Positions 63,882-64,000 of a stretch of DNA of 64,000 nt are shown piece by piece. Within the stretch, counting starts at the first letter, position 1. The number at the start of each line of letters is the position of its first letter. A program made the position numbers and the translations under genes. The notes beneath the pieces were generated by a model, which saw only the letters and a list, made by a program, of their open reading frames with translations, had not been told where the DNA came from and made no database searches. This DNA comes from Faecalibacterium gallinarum (GTDB lineage Bacteria; Bacillota; Clostridia; Oscillospirales; Ruminococcaceae): contig NZ_BQKV01000081.1 of assembly GCF_022180365.1 (NCBI RefSeq), positions 21,764 through 85,763 on the forward strand, given 5' to 3'.

Positions 63882-64000
63882 ATGAGAACCCTGTTCTTAA
63901 CTTCAAGTGGCTTAAACGAAAAGACTATGGTATTATTTTGGAAATGTATCGGAAAAGAACCGATTAACACAAAAGCGATTTTGGTTCCATCCGCCGCAGT
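63882..64000 (+). CDS. Peptidase E-like (family S51) protein, 5' part
   Basis: The first 39 codons are visible: MRTLFLTSSGLNEKTMVLFW and VPSAA, the pattern of peptidase E/S51 class I glutamine amidotransferase-like proteins. AGAGGAC lies before the ATG. The gene runs off the window, so catalytic Ser and His are not visible. Confidence 0.65.
   Translation, partial: MRTLFLTSSGLNEKTMVLFWKCIGKEPINTKAILVPSAA

Larger units (their letters stand above)
60285..64000 (+). mobile_element. Transposon-type regulatory and resistance module
   Basis: Starting right after the broken maff2 gene: XRE/zinc-ribbon regulator, sigma-like and HTH_16 proteins of conjugative transposons, then AT-rich cargo with an Erm-type methyltransferase, nucleotidyltransferase and peptidase-E-like gene. 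Base composition drops sharply at about 61620. No transposase, recombinase or terminal repeat is inside the window, so its limits are unknown. Confidence 0.55.

Overview
The first 37.5 kb is a G+C-rich Firmicutes chromosome, most like a gut Oscillospiraceae (Faecalibacterium / Gemmiger / Subdoligranulum type). This rests on gene content and order, strong Shine-Dalgarno sites, and F1Fo, Rnf-Nqr-like, MocR/ECF and GHL13 genes in a high-G+C Gram-positive setting; no rRNA is present to confirm it. Its operons cover tRNA editing, malQ, MTA/SAH nucleosidase, YchF, an OmpR-type two-component system, rpe with a reduced Rnf-like membrane trio, a DEAD-box helicase with rlmA, the F1Fo ATP synthase, a MocR/ECF vitamin-uptake pair, an alanine symporter, ttcA-alr-lepA, and rplM-rpsI.

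Three mobile segments follow rpsI. (1) About 37.5-53.16 kb is a lower-G+C integrated element with a leftward tyrosine integrase, a ribbon-helix-helix gene, a repressor with a divergent promoter switch, a rightward replication helicase, a Mor-like activator, a small-terminase-like gene, a cold-shock protein, its own sigma factor, a lone phage tape-measure protein, an AbrB-like regulator and an anchored beta-helix surface protein. It has no capsid, portal, large terminase, lysis or conjugation genes, so it looks like a phage satellite rather than a prophage. Both ends carry a copy of the rpsI 3' end plus a terminator. (2) About 53.46-60.28 kb is the left part of an integrative conjugative element: ParA, ParB, a replication-like protein, PcfB, a VirD4 coupling ATPase and a truncated Maff2 protein. 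(3) About 60.3-64 kb is a transposon-type regulatory and resistance module with an Erm-family 23S rRNA methyltransferase of atypical length, a nucleotidyltransferase and the start of a peptidase-E-like gene.

The most unusual points are these. The atp operon has no separate delta gene, and the delta C-terminal domain is fused to the N-terminus of alpha. The Rnf D-E-A trio lacks all four cysteines that hold the intramembrane iron-sulphur cluster. The MocR-type regulator has Arg in place of its PLP lysine. The rpsI element carries a sigma factor and tape measure with no virion genes. The coding sense of each stretch was read from the sequence; family names come from recognisable motifs, and no database search was possible.
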